From JBCDJI01 sp964351865 (GTDB lineage: Bacteria > Verrucomicrobiota > Verrucomicrobiia > Methylacidiphilales > JBCBYL01), in contig CAYGPJ010000044.1 of the NCBI GenBank assembly GCA_964351865.1, positions 1 to 25,910 of the forward strand: 25,910 bases of DNA. Reading direction: 5' to 3'. Within the stretch, counting starts at the first letter, position 1, and the number at the start of each line of letters is the position of its first letter. The translations under genes were made by a program, and so were the position numbers. Below, in pieces: positions 25,591 through 25,910 of this stretch. The notes under the pieces were generated by a model that had not been told where the DNA came from, did not search any database, and saw only the letters and a program-made list of their open reading frames with translations.

Positions 25591-25626
25591 TTTAACCTAG
25601 CGCGGGGGGACGGGAATGAATGACCA

Positions 25627-25734
25627 CTAGAGCGTTTCCGAATGATGTTGTAACATGTAGGGCGAGATGCAATCTCGCCCTACATCTATTTCCCGCAGGT
25701 TCCCGTGTGAGAACTTATCTCGGAAATGCACTAA
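25627..25734. repeat. Composite palindromic element (REP core within imperfect terminal inverted repeats)
   Basis: Outer arms CTAGAGCGTTTCCGA (25627-25641) and TCGGAAATGCACTAA (25720-25734) are inverted repeats matching at 12 of 15 positions. Inside is a perfect 14-bp hairpin, ATGTAGGGCGAGAT (25655-25668) with ATCTCGCCCTACAT (25672-25685) and a 3-nt loop. Its core is the REP-like sequence seen at 1866-1924, with one base pair changed. The about 108-nt unit looks like a small non-autonomous (MITE-like) element or an extended REP. Confidence 0.5.
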
Positions 25735-25910
25735 ATACGCTACGACAGAGTCTAGTCAGCAGACTTTCGAATTTCAAGGCCATAATGGGCGCGGCGTGAT
25801 GGCCGATTTTAACGGGGGCTATCTGAGCAGTGACGCAGGCGCACTTCTATTGCGTGAGAGTGAGAAGCGCAGTGGAGTGATCAAGGCGCTGAGCAAATGT
25901 TTCCGGGATG
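25667..25910 (+). CDS. IS1380-family transposase, N-terminal fragment (cut by window edge)
   Basis: The frame ending at base 25910 reads QQTFEFQGHNGRGV, MADFNGGYLSSDAGALLLRE, then SEKRSGVIKALSKCFRD. The GG-x-LSSDAGALLLRE block is the conserved N-terminus of IS1380-group DDE transposases (DDE_Tnp_1), which catalyse cut-and-paste movement; the DDE residues lie beyond the window. The start is unclear. Related proteins begin about where TTESSQQ is encoded (25742), but there is no ATG, GTG or TTG there. The only in-frame ATG upstream is 25667, inside the REP hairpin, while GTG 25796 and ATG 25799 would remove conserved residues. The copy may therefore have lost its start codon. The left end of the IS cannot be set because the right inverted repeat is not visible. 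Confidence 0.78.
   Translation, partial: MQSRPTSISRRFPCENLSRKCTKYATTESSQQTFEFQGHNGRGVMADFNGGYLSSDAGALLLRESEKRSGVIKALSKCFRD

Overview
The window looks like a chromosomal piece of a Verrucomicrobiota bacterium, probably an Opitutales/Puniceicoccaceae (Coraliomargarita-like) organism. This is inferred from gene content: several Gfo/Idh/MocA oxidoreductases (two with twin-arginine leaders), DUF1080 proteins, a ThuA-domain protein, a TIGR03663-type glycosyltransferase, few clear Shine-Dalgarno sites, and moderate GC. Planctomycetota, Lentisphaerota or Kiritimatiellota cannot be excluded without a search.

Layout. (1) 1-1860, minus strand: a GT39-like membrane glycosyltransferase whose stop overlaps the start of an ApbE flavin transferase that runs off the left edge. 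(2) 1861-1994: a REP/BIME-like 25-bp perfect inverted repeat and a strong intrinsic terminator. (3) 1995-4611, minus strand: a DoxX membrane protein, an exported Gfo/Idh oxidoreductase and an exported discoidin-like protein, apparently one operon. (4) 4844-14942, plus strand: a nine-gene catabolic cluster of PAS-AraC regulator, MFS transporter, cytoplasmic Gfo/Idh, ankyrin-DUF1080 lipoprotein, Tat-exported Gfo/Idh, ThuA protein, xylose-isomerase-like TIM barrel, second DUF1080 protein and small lipoprotein. It is closed on the right by a second, paralogous PAS-AraC regulator on the minus strand (14969-15718). (5) 15808-21597, plus strand: hemL followed by three tightly overlapping genes, namely an S55/SpoIVB-like lipoprotein, a beta-propeller protein and a left-handed beta-helix acyltransferase-like protein. 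(6) 21598-22530: intergenic repeats, then a VapBC toxin-antitoxin pair with a dyad operator candidate. (7) 22580-25534: full-length RapA/HepA Swi2/Snf2 ATPase. (8) 25535-25910: 10-bp-periodic intergenic repeat, a MITE-like palindrome, and the 5' end of an IS1380-family transposase cut by the window edge.

How it works together. Regions 3 and 4 carry the parts list of the oxidative (3-keto) route of glycoside breakdown. Gfo/Idh enzymes oxidise a sugar hydroxyl, DUF1080 proteins (3-keto-disaccharide hydrolase/lyase family) cleave the activated glycoside, the TIM-barrel isomerase/epimerase and ThuA process intermediates, and MFS moves sugars across the inner membrane. Signal peptides suggest that oxidation and cleavage are partly periplasmic and that the cytoplasmic Gfo/Idh and the isomerase finish the job. 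The substrate cannot be read from the sequence. No rRNA, tRNA or CRISPR array was seen.
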